A stretch of 64,000 bases of DNA from an uncultured Eubacteriales bacterium (GCA_900551295.1 URVJ01000011.1:1-64000); one strand, 5' to 3'. Counted from the first letter of the stretch, positions 26,395 through 35,194 are shown. Numbers and translations: made by a program. Notes: generated from the letters alone by a model not told the origin.

Positions 26395-27876
26395 ATGTCT
26401 TTTGGTAAATCGCTTTATGAGGATATAGCCACAAGAACCGGCGGAGAAATATACATCGGCGTAGTAGGCCCGGTAAGAACCGGAAAGTCAACATTTATAA
26501 AGAAATTCATGGATACGCTGGTGCTTCCTAATATGCCGGACGACTTTTCGAGAAGCCGCACAAACGACTCTCTGCCGCAGAGCGCCGCAGGAAAAACAGT
26601 TATGACAACAGAACCCAAATTCGTTCCCGAACAGGCGGCGGAAGTAAATCTTCCCGACAACACTCATTTTAAAGTCAAGATGATAGACTGCGTAGGCTAC
26701 ATAGTTCCCGGAGCCATGGGACTTGTCGAAGAGGATAAGCCGCGCATGGTAATGACGCCGTGGTCTGACGAGCCCATGCCTTTTGAAAAAGCCGCCGAAA
26801 CAGGCACTCACAAAGTAATAAGCGAACATTCGACAATAGGAATACTCGTCACGACCGACGGTACTATCGGAGAAATTCCGCGCGAAAATTACGTTGACGC
26901 CGAAAAGCGCGTTGTTGACGAACTGAAAGAGCGTTCAAAGCCGTTTGTAATAGTATTGAACTCGGCTCAGCCGCAAAGCGACGAGGCTCACGCTCTCGCA
27001 AACAGTCTTGAAGAAGAATACGCCGTTCCGGTAGCGCTTGTCAACTGTCTTGAGCTTGACGAAAACGACATAGAAAACATACTCGAAATGACGCTGTCGG
27101 AATTTCCCGTAAGAAAGCTTGTATTCGACATTCCCGGCTGGGTAAGCGCAATGAACAGGGATCACCCTTTATACAAGCAGCTAATAGACGGCATATCCGA
27201 ACGTGCGTCGGGCATCGAAAAGGTCGGAGAGATAAGCCCCGCGTTTAACGAGGTTTCGGAGGACGAATTCGGCACGGTCATACACGTAAAGAACGTTGAC
27301 CTTGCAACGGGCAGCGGAAATCTCAAAATAGAAGTTCCCGACAAGCTGTTTTACAGTATTCTCGGCGACGAAACAGGCTTTGAAATAGACGGCGAAGAAT
27401 CTCTCATACGCATAATGACGGAGCTTGCCGCGGCAAAGCACAAGTACGACAAGATGGCAAAGGCCCTCGAAGAAGTCGAACAGACGGGCTACGGCATTGT
27501 TACGCCGTCGGTAGAGGATCTTACTCTCGAAGAACCCGAAATTGTAAAGCAGGCAGGCGGCTACGGAGTAAGGCTCAAAGCGTCTGCGCCGTCAATCCAC
27601 ATGATAAAGGCGGACATAAAGGCGGAAGTAAGTCCCATTGTCGGCAGCGAAAAACAGTCGGAGGACATGGTAAAATTCTTACTCAAAGAATTTGAAGAAG
27701 ATCCGGCAAAGATCTGGGAATCAAATATGTTCGGAAAAACGCTGCACGAGCTTGTCGGAGAAGGTCTTAATGCAAAGCTTGCCCATATGCCGCACGACGC
27801 GCAGATGAAGCTTGCCGACACGCTTCAGAGAATTATCAACGAAGGCTCAAACGGACTTATCTGCATATTGCTCTGA
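26395..27876 (+). CDS. spoIVA: Stage IV sporulation protein A
   Basis: SpoIVA is the ATPase that polymerises on the forespore surface and forms the basement layer of the spore coat. The 493-residue protein has a TRAFAC-type P-loop GPVRTGKST (25-33), a long middle domain, and the conserved hydrophobic C-terminus NGLICILL needed for coat anchoring. It is strong evidence that the host makes endospores. The ATG has GGAGGT at seven bases. A sigma-E promoter is expected but I could not place one with confidence in the 205-base divergent gap. Confidence 0.97.
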   Translation: MSFGKSLYEDIATRTGGEIYIGVVGPVRTGKSTFIKKFMDTLVLPNMPDDFSRSRTNDSLPQSAAGKTVMTTEPKFVPEQAAEVNLPDNTHFKVKMIDCVGYIVPGAMGLVEEDKPRMVMTPWSDEPMPFEKAAETGTHKVISEHSTIGILVTTDGTIGEIPRENYVDAEKRVVDELKERSKPFVIVLNSAQPQSDEAHALANSLEEEYAVPVALVNCLELDENDIENILEMTLSEFPVRKLVFDIPGWVSAMNRDHPLYKQLIDGISERASGIEKVGEISPAFNEVSEDEFGTVIHVKNVDLATGSGNLKIEVPDKLFYSILGDETGFEIDGEESLIRIMTELAAAKHKYDKMAKALEEVEQTGYGIVTPSVEDLTLEEPEIVKQAGGYGVRLKASAPSIHMIKADIKAEVSPIVGSEKQSEDMVKFLLKEFEEDPAKIWESNMFGKTLHELVGEGLNAKLAHMPHDAQMKLADTLQRIINEGSNGLICILL

Positions 27877-27897
27877 AACAAGCGGTATAAATATTAA

Positions 27898-27932
27898 AGC
27901 ACAGGGAATTTTACCTCTCTGTGCTGTTTTTA
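27898..27932 (+). terminator. Terminator after spoIVA, probably bidirectional
   Basis: AGCACAG (27898-27904) pairs with CTGTGCT (27919-27925), followed by GTTTTTACGTTTT on the plus strand and by TTTAATATTT on the minus strand, where the convergent AraC gene ends. Confidence 0.75.
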
Positions 27933-27948
27933 CGTTTTAATTATTCGA

Positions 27949-28821
27949 TCAGAACTCCGCGTCCGCGACTCTGCTTTTTCTGTACGACGCAGGGGTAAGT
28001 CCCGTAAGCTTTCCGAAAATACGGCAGAAATACTGTGCCGACGTAAATCCCGAAAGCTCCGAGATCTTATTTACGCTCATTCTTGACGACACAAGCAGCG
28101 TTTTTGCATACTCCACGCGCATCTGGTTGATTTTTTCGGTAAGCGTCATGTTATACTGCGTTCTTATAATGCGGCTGAGCTGTCTTTTGCTGATGTTGAG
28201 TTTTCCGGCAATTTCCGACGAAGAAATATTTCCTCTGTAACGTCTCAGAAAATCGTCGAGCACTCTTATGCGGTTTACTCTTGCATTTACCGTGCCCGAG
28301 TACAGCGAATTTCCCGTATTTCCGACGATTCTTCCTATATCCGTAAGCAGCGCGCAGAGCAGACAGCCTATCTTCTCGCGAAAACCCGTTTCTTTTTTCT
28401 TTGCTTCCTCTATTATCGCGCGGCATATAACGCCGCCGTCGGTCTTTCGCTTTGTGAAAAAGTCGGGATTGCGTACTATGTTCTCAAGCAGCGATTCAAA
28501 TTCCGTTTCAGGTTCTCCCTTGCTGCTTATATCAAGCGTAAATCCGTATTCCTCCTGAGAACCCTCGTTTTCCGAAGTCTGAGAATGTATGACGTCCGGC
28601 CCCGTTATGTAAAACACGTCCTCGGAAAGCATATGTTCCGCGCCGTTTAAACAAAGCCTGCCCTTTCCGGAGGTTACAAAATGAAATTCAAACCCCGTAT
28701 GGCTGTGCGGCTCTACCGCCCATGGGTTCCTTGGCGGATCGTGCATTACATTGAGCAATATTATATCGTAATTTTTAAAATTATACTCAAAATCCGGGAA
28801 GTCTATGCAGGTTCGATTCAA
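27949..28821 (-). CDS. AraC family transcriptional regulator
   Basis: A 290-residue regulator with an N-terminal cupin-type sensing domain (EPHSHTGFEFHFVTSGKG, about 37-54) and two C-terminal helix-turn-helix units of the AraC type, ending in SGFTSAQYFCRIFGKLTGLTP. The cupin usually binds a sugar or related ligand. The first in-frame start is TTG at 28821, directly after a stop, with a weak ribosome binding site; an ATG at 28743 would cut into the sensing domain. Possible targets include the oxidoreductase or the ADP-ribosylglycohydrolase-family gene nearby. This is inference. Confidence 0.9.
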   Translation of the reverse strand: MNRTCIDFPDFEYNFKNYDIILLNVMHDPPRNPWAVEPHSHTGFEFHFVTSGKGRLCLNGAEHMLSEDVFYITGPDVIHSQTSENEGSQEEYGFTLDISSKGEPETEFESLLENIVRNPDFFTKRKTDGGVICRAIIEEAKKKETGFREKIGCLLCALLTDIGRIVGNTGNSLYSGTVNARVNRIRVLDDFLRRYRGNISSSEIAGKLNISKRQLSRIIRTQYNMTLTEKINQMRVEYAKTLLVSSRMSVNKISELSGFTSAQYFCRIFGKLTGLTPASYRKSRVADAEF

Positions 28822-28970
28822 ACAAAATCACGTCCGTTCCACATACTTTCTGACAAAATTATACCATATTCTCCCTTTTCTGTCAATATAAAAATATTGA
28901 TATTTAGACAATTTAACAATAATTTACAAAAATCCGTTTAAAAAACATACTCGAATTTTAAAAGTAACAC

Positions 28971-28999
28971 TTGAAAAAGTGCGGACACGGTATTATAAT
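28971..28999 (+). promoter_or_regulatory. Sigma-A promoter of the GNAT gene
   Basis: TTGAAA (28971-28976), a 17-base spacer and TATAAT (28994-28999), about 30 bases before the ribosome binding site of the gene at 29033. Confidence 0.7.
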
Positions 29000-29032
29000 G
29001 GTCTAATATGAAATGCAAAGAGGAAGTTTTCG

Positions 29033-29656
29033 ATGTCATTGTCAGATTTATTCAAAAGCCCGTCAAAAAAGCTTGAAAGTAGCGTAAAACAGGTGTTTGC
29101 AAATCCTCCGGTGCTTGAAACGCCGAGGCTTATACTGAAAAAGATAGTCCCCGAAAACGCGCAGGATATGTACGCATACGCAAGCGATCCCGACATTACG
29201 AAATATCTCACCTGGTCATGCCATTCGAGCCTGAAGGAGACCGAGAGATACATAAAACTGCTGCAAAAAAAGTACGACGCCGGAGTATTCAATGACTGGG
29301 GCGTAACATTAAAGGAAAACGGACGGTTTATAGGCACGTGCGGCTACACATCGTTTGATTTCGACGAAAGAAAAGCCGAAATAGGATATGTTATCGCAAA
29401 GGAATGCCACGGACACGGATATGCTCCCGAAGCCGCAAGGAGAATAATGAAATTCGGCGCGGAAACTTTTGGTCTTGTCGGATATTTTGCAAAGATGATA
29501 GAGGGCAACAACGCATCGATGAGCGTTATGAAAAAGTGCGGCATGGTCTTTGACGGAGTTTACAAAAATTCCATGTACATTAAAGGCGAATACAAAACCA
29601 TTGTAGTTTTCAAAACTCCCGACGGAAAGCTCGGCGAGATACTCGCAGATCAATAA
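29033..29656 (+). CDS. GNAT acetyltransferase, RimJ/RimL type
   Basis: A 207-residue GCN5-related N-acetyltransferase (Acetyltransf_3 type). After a 25-residue leader it has ETPRLILKKI, the long helix with YAYASDPDITKYLTW, the EIGYVIAKECHGHGYAPEA acetyl-CoA-binding motif A, and the late NNASMSVMKKCGMVFDG segment that is highly typical. Relatives acetylate ribosomal proteins or small molecules; the substrate here is unknown. The ATG has AGAGGAAG upstream. It is monocistronic, with its own promoter and terminator. Confidence 0.9.
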   Translation: MSLSDLFKSPSKKLESSVKQVFANPPVLETPRLILKKIVPENAQDMYAYASDPDITKYLTWSCHSSLKETERYIKLLQKKYDAGVFNDWGVTLKENGRFIGTCGYTSFDFDERKAEIGYVIAKECHGHGYAPEAARRIMKFGAETFGLVGYFAKMIEGNNASMSVMKKCGMVFDGVYKNSMYIKGEYKTIVVFKTPDGKLGEILADQ

Positions 29657-29674
29657 TAAACCATCAAAACAACA

Positions 29675-29717
29675 ACAGTCCGATACGGAAATCAAAACCA
29701 TACCGGACTGTATTTTT
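29675..29717 (+). terminator. Intrinsic terminator after the GNAT gene
   Basis: ACAGTCCG (29675-29682) pairs with CGGACTGT (29704-29711), followed by ATTTTTATGCTTTTTT. Confidence 0.8.
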
Positions 29718-29741
29718 ATGCTTTTTTATGTAAAAATCAAA

Positions 29742-31166
29742 TTAACCGAAGAAAACAAGCGGCATAAGAGCAACCTCTGCTCTGCCTTCGCAGGTAATCT
29801 CGATTACGCCTCTGTTCTTGGACTCAACGTGTTCGCCTGCGGTGATGACATATTCGGAAACTGCGGGAATGCCGTTTCTGTCTTCATTGTCATCGACGTT
29901 CATATTGCCCTCTGCTTTCCAGCCTTCGGGAAGTAAAAATCTTATGCAGTAGTGCTTCTGGCTTGAAAGCTTCTTTGAAATGGTGAGCTTTACGCCGATT
30001 GTTCCGCAAGGTCTTATATCGGGAGCGTGGTCGTATTCCACAACAACGTGCGAAGTTGTAAAGTCATGTTCAAAGAAGTATTCGGTGCGCTTGCCGAGCA
30101 TATCTGCAAATGCGCGTCCCTTGAACGCCTCAATGTCCTCTGCGGTGAATTCGTCAGCTCCGTCGGTATAGTTTACACCCGTTATCTTATGCTGTTCGAT
30201 AACTCTGTTTGTAAGCTCTGTACAGGTCGGCGGTACGTCGTAGAGAGAACCGCGTCCGATAGCAACGGTAACTATCTTGTCGCCGATATATTCCTGCCAG
30301 TCTTTCGGCACAACCTTTGTTCCGCCGAGAATACCGAGAACAGAGCCTACGGTAGCGCCGGTGCAGTCGGTATCGTCGCCGCAGTTTACCGCAATTATAA
30401 GCGACTGCTTGAAATCACCTTCGCCGTAAAGCAGACCGATTACCGCATATGCTACATTTGCGGGAGCCTGGAACCAGCCGAGTTCCTTATCGGCAAGAGT
30501 CATGTCGGTGATGATCTCGCGAGCTTCGCGCCATGTCTTTTTGTTATCGTAACATTCAACGGCAGTCGTTATGTACTTATAGAAACGGCAGGTTTCCGGG
30601 ATCTTTGAAAGACCTATGTTGATAAGCTCTCTTATATCCTTTACTATAAATGCCGCGCTTTCGAGCGCCGCTACGAATATAGCCGCGTATGTGCCCTCTC
30701 CCACGCCGTGGTCAACGCAGGAATCCTGATATGCGTAGTAAATTGCCTTTTCAACGTTTGCCGGGAACATGGTAGCCCAGATCTCGGTTCTTATCCATGC
30801 GCCGTTGGAGTGCTTCCATGAGTTCTTGTACTCGCCGCACATGGGGGCTACGAGTCCGTGTGCCATATTGCCCTTGCAGACGCCGTACTCGTTCCAGTAG
30901 GGAGTTATGTATTCCATCCAGTATTCTCCGAGAACCTTTGCGTCGATCTTGTTCGGGCCGCCCTCTCTTCTGACTGCAGCGAGCCATACGAGCTGAAGGT
31001 CAAGGTCGTCGTTGGGAAGCGGATTTCCGGGTTCGGAATTGAATCCCTTTATATCCTGAACTTTTCTCTGTCCTTCAAACGGAGTGCCGAGAGTGCCGCC
31101 TATGTTCTTGCCGAGCCAGCACGCGTAGATCTTGTCGCGGAGTTCGTCTCTGTTAAGTCTTATCAT
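29742..31166 (-). CDS. ADP-ribosylglycohydrolase family protein
   Basis: A 474-residue protein of the ADP-ribosylglycohydrolase (DraG/ARH-like) family, with a 120-residue C-terminal beta domain. The metal-binding core is visible: GCWLGKNIGG-like start (ACWLGKNIGGTLGTPFEG), PNDDLDLQLVWL, then the late AVNCGDDTDCTGATVGSVLG, whose aspartates bind two metal ions. Large clostridial members of this kind often lie in carbohydrate clusters and may act on nucleoside-linked sugars rather than ADP-ribosyl proteins. ATG at 31166 with GAGGAG at seven bases (GTG 31181 unlikely). Promoter and direct repeats lie upstream. Confidence 0.85.
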   Translation of the reverse strand: MIRLNRDELRDKIYACWLGKNIGGTLGTPFEGQRKVQDIKGFNSEPGNPLPNDDLDLQLVWLAAVRREGGPNKIDAKVLGEYWMEYITPYWNEYGVCKGNMAHGLVAPMCGEYKNSWKHSNGAWIRTEIWATMFPANVEKAIYYAYQDSCVDHGVGEGTYAAIFVAALESAAFIVKDIRELINIGLSKIPETCRFYKYITTAVECYDNKKTWREAREIITDMTLADKELGWFQAPANVAYAVIGLLYGEGDFKQSLIIAVNCGDDTDCTGATVGSVLGILGGTKVVPKDWQEYIGDKIVTVAIGRGSLYDVPPTCTELTNRVIEQHKITGVNYTDGADEFTAEDIEAFKGRAFADMLGKRTEYFFEHDFTTSHVVVEYDHAPDIRPCGTIGVKLTISKKLSSQKHYCIRFLLPEGWKAEGNMNVDDNEDRNGIPAVSEYVITAGEHVESKNRGVIEITCEGRAEVALMPLVFFG

Positions 31167-31242
31167 GATAATGCTCCTCACTTTTATTTTTTAACAATCG
31201 GATTTTTGTATAATTTTTCCGATAATTTTTTATCATAAAATA

Positions 31243-31271
31243 ACATTACCATATGTAAAACTCTTTGTCAA
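31243..31271 (-). promoter_or_regulatory. Promoter of the ADP-ribosylglycohydrolase-family gene
   Basis: On the minus strand, perfect TTGACA (31266-31271), 17 bases, TAATGT (31243-31248). The -10 is weak, as expected for an activated promoter. Confidence 0.6.
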
Positions 31272-31285
31272 CAGATTTGAAAAAC

Positions 31286-31322
31286 AAGTCGGATTTTTAC
31301 AGTAAAAAAGTCGGATTTTTAC
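31286..31322. promoter_or_regulatory. Two 15-base direct repeats upstream of the promoter
   Basis: AAGTCGGATTTTTAC occurs at 31286-31300 and again at 31308-31322, exactly 22 bases apart (two helical turns), just upstream of the -35 element at 31266-31271. The core TCGGATTTTT appears once more at about 31198-31207, facing an inverted TCCGAT. The second repeat overlaps the stop codon of the upstream peptidase gene. Confidence 0.6.
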
Positions 31323-32437
31323 CCTAAAATCAATTGCCTTGCGACAGGGCTTCCAAGCCCCGTGCAGAAATCCCAGCCGATTTTTGCGGAATATTTGCCG
31401 TTGGAGCCTGTTTTTACGTCGTCAAAGTAATACTGCGGCTCATTATAGAACGACGCTCCGGCACAGGCATACAGATACGGCAAAAGTCTGTTTTTTTCAA
31501 GTCCCAACGGTTCTGACAGCAGTATATGCGCGCACAGAGCACACATACACGACGCCGCAAGGCTTGTTCCTCCGGACGTTGTCCAGCCGCCTGTGACGTC
31601 ACGGTCATAAGACGGTTTCGATATGTACACAAAAGCACCGGGGTTGGTTTCGGCATAAAAGCAGACGTCGGGCAGCGCGCGGAAACCCTCCGACATACTC
31701 TCTATCGGCGAAAAAGCTTTCTGAAAATACGGTATTTGCTCATATCTGCTTTTTCCTCCTCCGCCGTATCTCCATGCACGCTGACGTGTTATCATTCTGC
31801 CGTCCGCACTCATCTCGCACGTACTTCCTCCGACGCTTATAACTCCCGACGAGCTTGCCGGAAAGAACACATTTCCTCCCGTATCCCCTGCCGCCGACAC
31901 AAACACGCTTTTGCTGTTCTTGAAATATGCGCTTATCTCGCCCTGCGACAGAAATTCGCCCGTTCCGAAACACATAAGCACAATGTCGGCGCGTATTTCC
32001 TCCGACGCATACCTTACCGCCTCGTACATTCTCTCAAAGCTGCCGTCATACGAAAACACGGCGTGCAGCTCCTGTTCCGGGCACAGCGCGTTTACCCACT
32101 GTACGTCAAGCGACGATTCAGCGATCCACTCGTCATTTGATTTTGCATTCCTGCCCGACGGAAAGTGAATGTTTACGGTGTTTTTGCGTATTCCGAAAAA
32201 ATCGCAGAAAACGTCAAGGTCGTCACCGAGCGTTTCGTTGCCAAAAGCCTCTATCATTGCAATTTTCAGCTTTTTATCATATTTTTTTATCGGCAGTCCG
32301 TACGCCTTTATTAGCTGACGCGGCGTTATTCCGTCTTTTCCCGGCGTTTCGTAAAATCTGTCCGAAAGCGTCATAAACGGCATAATATCGGGTTTTGAAA
32401 TCGGATACCTCGGAATGTTGCACTCGCATATATTCAT
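31319..32437 (-). CDS. Sedolisin-like serine-carboxyl peptidase (S53), no pro-domain
   Basis: A 372-residue protein matching the catalytic domain of family S53. All signature residues are present: Glu107 and Asp111 (EWIAESSLDVQW), the oxyanion Asp185 in SAAGDTGG, and the nucleophile Ser292 in TSGGTSLAA. A calcium site follows at Asp340 and Asp356 (DDVKTGSNGKYS, then IGWDFCTGLGSP). There is no signal peptide and no activation (pro-kumamolisin) domain, both usual in the family; the N-terminus is only a short proline-rich lead. Probably cytosolic. ATG at 32437 has AAGGAGGAA; a promoter lies at 32460-32489. Confidence 0.82.
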   Translation of the reverse strand: MNICECNIPRYPISKPDIMPFMTLSDRFYETPGKDGITPRQLIKAYGLPIKKYDKKLKIAMIEAFGNETLGDDLDVFCDFFGIRKNTVNIHFPSGRNAKSNDEWIAESSLDVQWVNALCPEQELHAVFSYDGSFERMYEAVRYASEEIRADIVLMCFGTGEFLSQGEISAYFKNSKSVFVSAAGDTGGNVFFPASSSGVISVGGSTCEMSADGRMITRQRAWRYGGGGKSRYEQIPYFQKAFSPIESMSEGFRALPDVCFYAETNPGAFVYISKPSYDRDVTGGWTTSGGTSLAASCMCALCAHILLSEPLGLEKNRLLPYLYACAGASFYNEPQYYFDDVKTGSNGKYSAKIGWDFCTGLGSPVARQLILG

Positions 32438-32459
32438 GTTTCGTTCCTCCTTACTCTGC

Positions 32460-32489
32460 ATTATATTCGCATTTTCACACAGTTGTCAG
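32460..32489 (-). promoter_or_regulatory. Promoter of the S53 peptidase gene
   Basis: On the minus strand, CTGACA (32484-32489), an 18-base spacer and TATAAT (32460-32465), which would start the mRNA about 15 bases before the ATG. Confidence 0.55.
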
Positions 32490-32517
32490 TATGCATTTAC
32501 TTTATGTTAACCGGTTG

Positions 32518-32547
32518 TTGTTGATTTTGGAAACTATCCGGTATAAA
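32518..32547 (+). promoter_or_regulatory. Probable ftsH promoter
   Basis: TTGTTG (32518-32523), an 18-base spacer and TATAAA (32542-32547), 50 bases before the ftsH ATG and back-to-back with the peptidase promoter. Confidence 0.45.
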
Positions 32548-32597
32548 ATATAGTAAAGTAACGCAAATTAACAAATAATCGAAAGAACGGTGAAACT

Positions 32598-34424
32598 ATG
32601 AAAGAGGTCAAAACCCCGAAAAAACCGCTGTATTTTTACTACATTATAGCTTTATGCATTTTAATGGCTATAAATTTCTTGGCGCTTCCTAATATGCTTG
32701 AAAGCCGCATAAAAGAAGTGGATTACGGCACATTCATGTCCATGACGGAAAACAAGGAAATAGACAAAGTTGAAATTCAGGACAACAAAATCGTATTTAC
32801 AGCGAAAAACGACAAGAGTACCGTCTACGAAACCGGCATAATAAACGATCTCGGACTCGTTGACAGACTGCACAGTGCGGGCGCGGAATTTTCAAGCGAA
32901 ATAGTACGGCAGACTTCGCCCATCGTAAGCTTTCTTATATCGTGGGTGCTCCCGTTTGCGATTTTCTACGCACTCGGTCAATATATGATGAAAAAGATGA
33001 CCGACAAGGCAGGCGGTCCCAACTCCATGATGTTCGGCATGGGCAAGAGCAATGCGAAAATATATGTAAGCTCGACGGAGGGCATAAAGTTTTCCGACGT
33101 TGCGGGCGAGGACGAGGCTAAGGAAAACCTTGCCGAAATAGTAAGCTATCTGCACAATCCCGGAAAGTACCGCGAAATAGGCGCGTCAATGCCAAAGGGC
33201 ATACTTCTCGTAGGACCTCCCGGCACGGGTAAAACAATGCTTGCAAAGGCTGTCGCAGGCGAATCCAACGTTCCGTTTTTCTCAATTTCGGGTTCGGAAT
33301 TCGTAGAGATGTTCGTCGGCATGGGTGCGTCCAAAGTGCGCGACCTGTTCAGACAGGCTAAGGAAAAAGCGCCCTGTATAGTATTTATCGACGAAATAGA
33401 CGCGATAGGCAAAAAGCGCGACGGTCAGATAGGCGGAAACGACGAGCGCGAGCAGACTTTAAACCAGCTGCTTACCGAAATGGACGGCTTTGAGGACAAC
33501 ACGGGCGTTATAATTCTCGCCGCAACAAACCGTCCCGAATCCCTTGACCCGGCTCTTACACGTCCCGGACGTTTTGACAGGCGCGTTCCGGTCGAGCTTC
33601 CCGACTTAAAGGGCAGAGAGGCGATTTTAAGAGTACACGCAAAGAAGATCAAGCTTGAACAGAACGTAGATTTCAACAAAGTTGCGAGAATGGCGTCGGG
33701 TGCGTCGGGTGCGGAGCTTGCAAACATTGTAAACGAGGCTGCTCTGCGTGCTGTCCGTGACGGACGTCCGTATGCAACGGAAGAAGATCTTGAAGAAAGC
33801 ATAGAAACCGTTATTGCAGGATACCAGAAGAAAAACGCTATTCTCACCGACAAGGAAAAGATGATAGTCGCATATCACGAAATAGGTCATGCGCTTGTCG
33901 CGGCAAGGCAGTCGCATTCGGCACCCGTCCAGAAGATAACGATAGTTCCGAGAACCTCCGGCGCGCTCGGATATACAATGCAGGTCGAAGAGGGCGAACA
34001 CAACCTGATGAGCAAAGAGGAGATTGAAAACAAGATCGCAACTCTTACCGGCGGACGCGCTGCCGAGGAGGTCGTATTCAATTCCGTAACCACGGGCGCC
34101 TCCAACGATATCGAACAGGCAACGCGCCTTGCAAGGGCAATGATAACACGTTACGGCATGAGCGCGGATTTTGACATGGTTGCGCTTGAAAACGTAACAA
34201 ATCAGTATCTCGGCGGCGACGCATCGCTTGCCTGCTCTGCTGAAACCCAGACAAAGATTGACACGGAAGTTATAAACACCGTAAGAAAGCAGCACGAAAA
34301 GGCGGTAGAAATCTTAAGAAACGATCGCAAAAAGCTTGACGAGCTTGCTAAGTTCCTCTACGAAAAGGAAACCATTACCGGCGAGGAATTTATGAAGATA
34401 CTTGAGCAAGCCGACAATCAATAA
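32598..34424 (+). CDS. ftsH: ATP-dependent zinc metalloprotease FtsH
   Basis: The membrane-bound AAA+ protease that degrades misassembled membrane proteins and regulators. The 608-residue protein has two transmembrane segments (about 12-31 and 110-130) around a short external domain. The AAA domain has GPPGTGKT near residue 205, the FVEMFVGMGASKVRDLF pore loop, IDEIDAIG and the second-region-of-homology TNRPESLDPALTRPGRFDRR. The zinc site is HEIGH near residue 426, with the third ligand in a later LGGDASLA region. The ribosome binding site is modest (CGGTG). Two tandem terminators follow. Confidence 0.97.
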   Translation: MKEVKTPKKPLYFYYIIALCILMAINFLALPNMLESRIKEVDYGTFMSMTENKEIDKVEIQDNKIVFTAKNDKSTVYETGIINDLGLVDRLHSAGAEFSSEIVRQTSPIVSFLISWVLPFAIFYALGQYMMKKMTDKAGGPNSMMFGMGKSNAKIYVSSTEGIKFSDVAGEDEAKENLAEIVSYLHNPGKYREIGASMPKGILLVGPPGTGKTMLAKAVAGESNVPFFSISGSEFVEMFVGMGASKVRDLFRQAKEKAPCIVFIDEIDAIGKKRDGQIGGNDEREQTLNQLLTEMDGFEDNTGVIILAATNRPESLDPALTRPGRFDRRVPVELPDLKGREAILRVHAKKIKLEQNVDFNKVARMASGASGAELANIVNEAALRAVRDGRPYATEEDLEESIETVIAGYQKKNAILTDKEKMIVAYHEIGHALVAARQSHSAPVQKITIVPRTSGALGYTMQVEEGEHNLMSKEEIENKIATLTGGRAAEEVVFNSVTTGASNDIEQATRLARAMITRYGMSADFDMVALENVTNQYLGGDASLACSAETQTKIDTEVINTVRKQHEKAVEILRNDRKKLDELAKFLYEKETITGEEFMKILEQADNQ

Positions 34425-34433
34425 AATAAAACA

Positions 34434-34480
34434 TTCCCCGAAGTCAGATTTTCTTTAAAGACTCCGGGGAAAACTTTAAT
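34434..34480 (+). terminator. First terminator after ftsH
   Basis: TTCCCCG-A-AGTC (34434-34444) pairs with GACT-C-CGGGGAA (34460-34472), followed by the weak tail ACTTTAAT. Confidence 0.55.
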
Positions 34481-34492
34481 ATTTTATAACAA

Positions 34493-34552
34493 AAAGACAA
34501 ACCATGCGCAATTAAGCACACACGGTATGTCTTTCTTTTTTTATGCCTTTTC
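34493..34552 (+). terminator. Second terminator after ftsH
   Basis: AAAGACA (34493-34499) and inner ACC pair with GGT and TGTCTTT (34538-34544), followed by CTTTTTTT. Confidence 0.65.
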
Positions 34553-34731
34553 GGGCATTACGAGAAATGATGTATTATTGTATTTTACAAAATCAGTTGA
34601 ATAAAAATTAAACTTCCCCTCCGAAATTGATATTGCCATGTCTTTGCTTACATTGAAATAATAAAGGAGCTGTGTCAAAGCGGCGGCGAATAAATTTTTT
34701 TCAAATGTACGAAAAAAATCGCAAAAAGGTA

Positions 34732-34760
34732 TTGACAAAAGCACCGCGAAGTGATATAAT
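34732..34760 (+). promoter_or_regulatory. Consensus promoter of the tRNA-Thr/tRNA-Tyr unit
   Basis: TTGACA (34732-34737), exactly 17 bases, TATAAT (34755-34760). The strongest-looking promoter in the window, as expected for stable RNA. Confidence 0.88.
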
Positions 34761-34825
34761 ATCATACGTCGCAGGGCAGAGGGCAAGAAAAACCTTAAAG
34801 CTGCGTGATATAAAACGGCTGAAAT

Positions 34826-34901
34826 GCTGGTGTAGCTCAATTGGCAGAGCAGCTGATTTGTAATCAGCAGGTTGGGGGTTCGATTCCCTTCACCAGCTCC
34901 A
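34826..34901 (+). tRNA. tRNA-Thr (anticodon UGU)
   Basis: A 76-base cloverleaf with encoded CCA. The acceptor stem GCTGGTG pairs with CACCAGC, the D arm is GCTC...GAGC, and the anticodon arm GCTGA-TTTGTAA-TCAGC carries TGT. The T arm is GGGGG-TTCGATT-CCCTT with two G-T pairs, and the discriminator base is T. Confidence 0.97.
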
Positions 34902-34939
34902 TTCAAAGCTTTTTTGCTTTGAAAGATACAATAAAATAC

Positions 34940-35024
34940 GGGGGAATTCCCGAGCGGCCAAAGGGGGCAGACTGTAAATCTGTTGTCTCTGACTTCGGTG
35001 GTCCGAATCCACCTTCCCCCACCA
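34940..35024 (+). tRNA. tRNA-Tyr (anticodon GUA)
   Basis: An 85-base class II tRNA with encoded CCA. The acceptor stem GGGGGAA pairs with TTCCCCC, the anticodon loop CTGTAAA carries GTA, a long variable arm follows, and the T arm holds GTGG-TCCGAAT-CCAC. It lies 38 bases after tRNA-Thr on the same transcript. Confidence 0.97.
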
Positions 35025-35025
35025 G

Positions 35026-35053
35026 AAAAGCACTTCTGATGAGGTGCTTTTTT
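35026..35053 (+). terminator. Terminator after the tRNA pair
   Basis: AAAAGCAC (35026-35033) pairs with GTGCTTTT (35044-35051) and is followed by TT. A second hairpin at 35195 may be a backup. Confidence 0.75.
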
Positions 35054-35194
35054 CTTGCCGTTTTCCGCAAACAGCTTTGCCGCAAATTATTTACCATGCA
35101 AACGCAAAATACCATGCGGTGAGCAGAAATATATCCGTTTACATCGAAACAGCGCCTTGCGTACAAATGCAGCATACGTTACAGCCCTTACATT

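Larger units (their letters stand above)
34425..34825. other. Gap between ftsH and the tRNA pair: terminators and promoter
   Basis: This 400-base stretch holds two terminator hairpins for ftsH (34434-34480 and 34493-34552) and the tRNA promoter (34732-34760). Between them, about 34555-34725, I see no gene I can support; a minus-strand frame there continues across the tRNA gene and so is not credible as a whole. Confidence 0.5.

Noticed and set aside
34541..34906. A 121-codon minus-strand frame over the tRNA-Thr gene
   Set aside because: Its start lies inside the tRNA; the opening GEGNRTPNL residues are the usual false translation of a tRNA 3' half.
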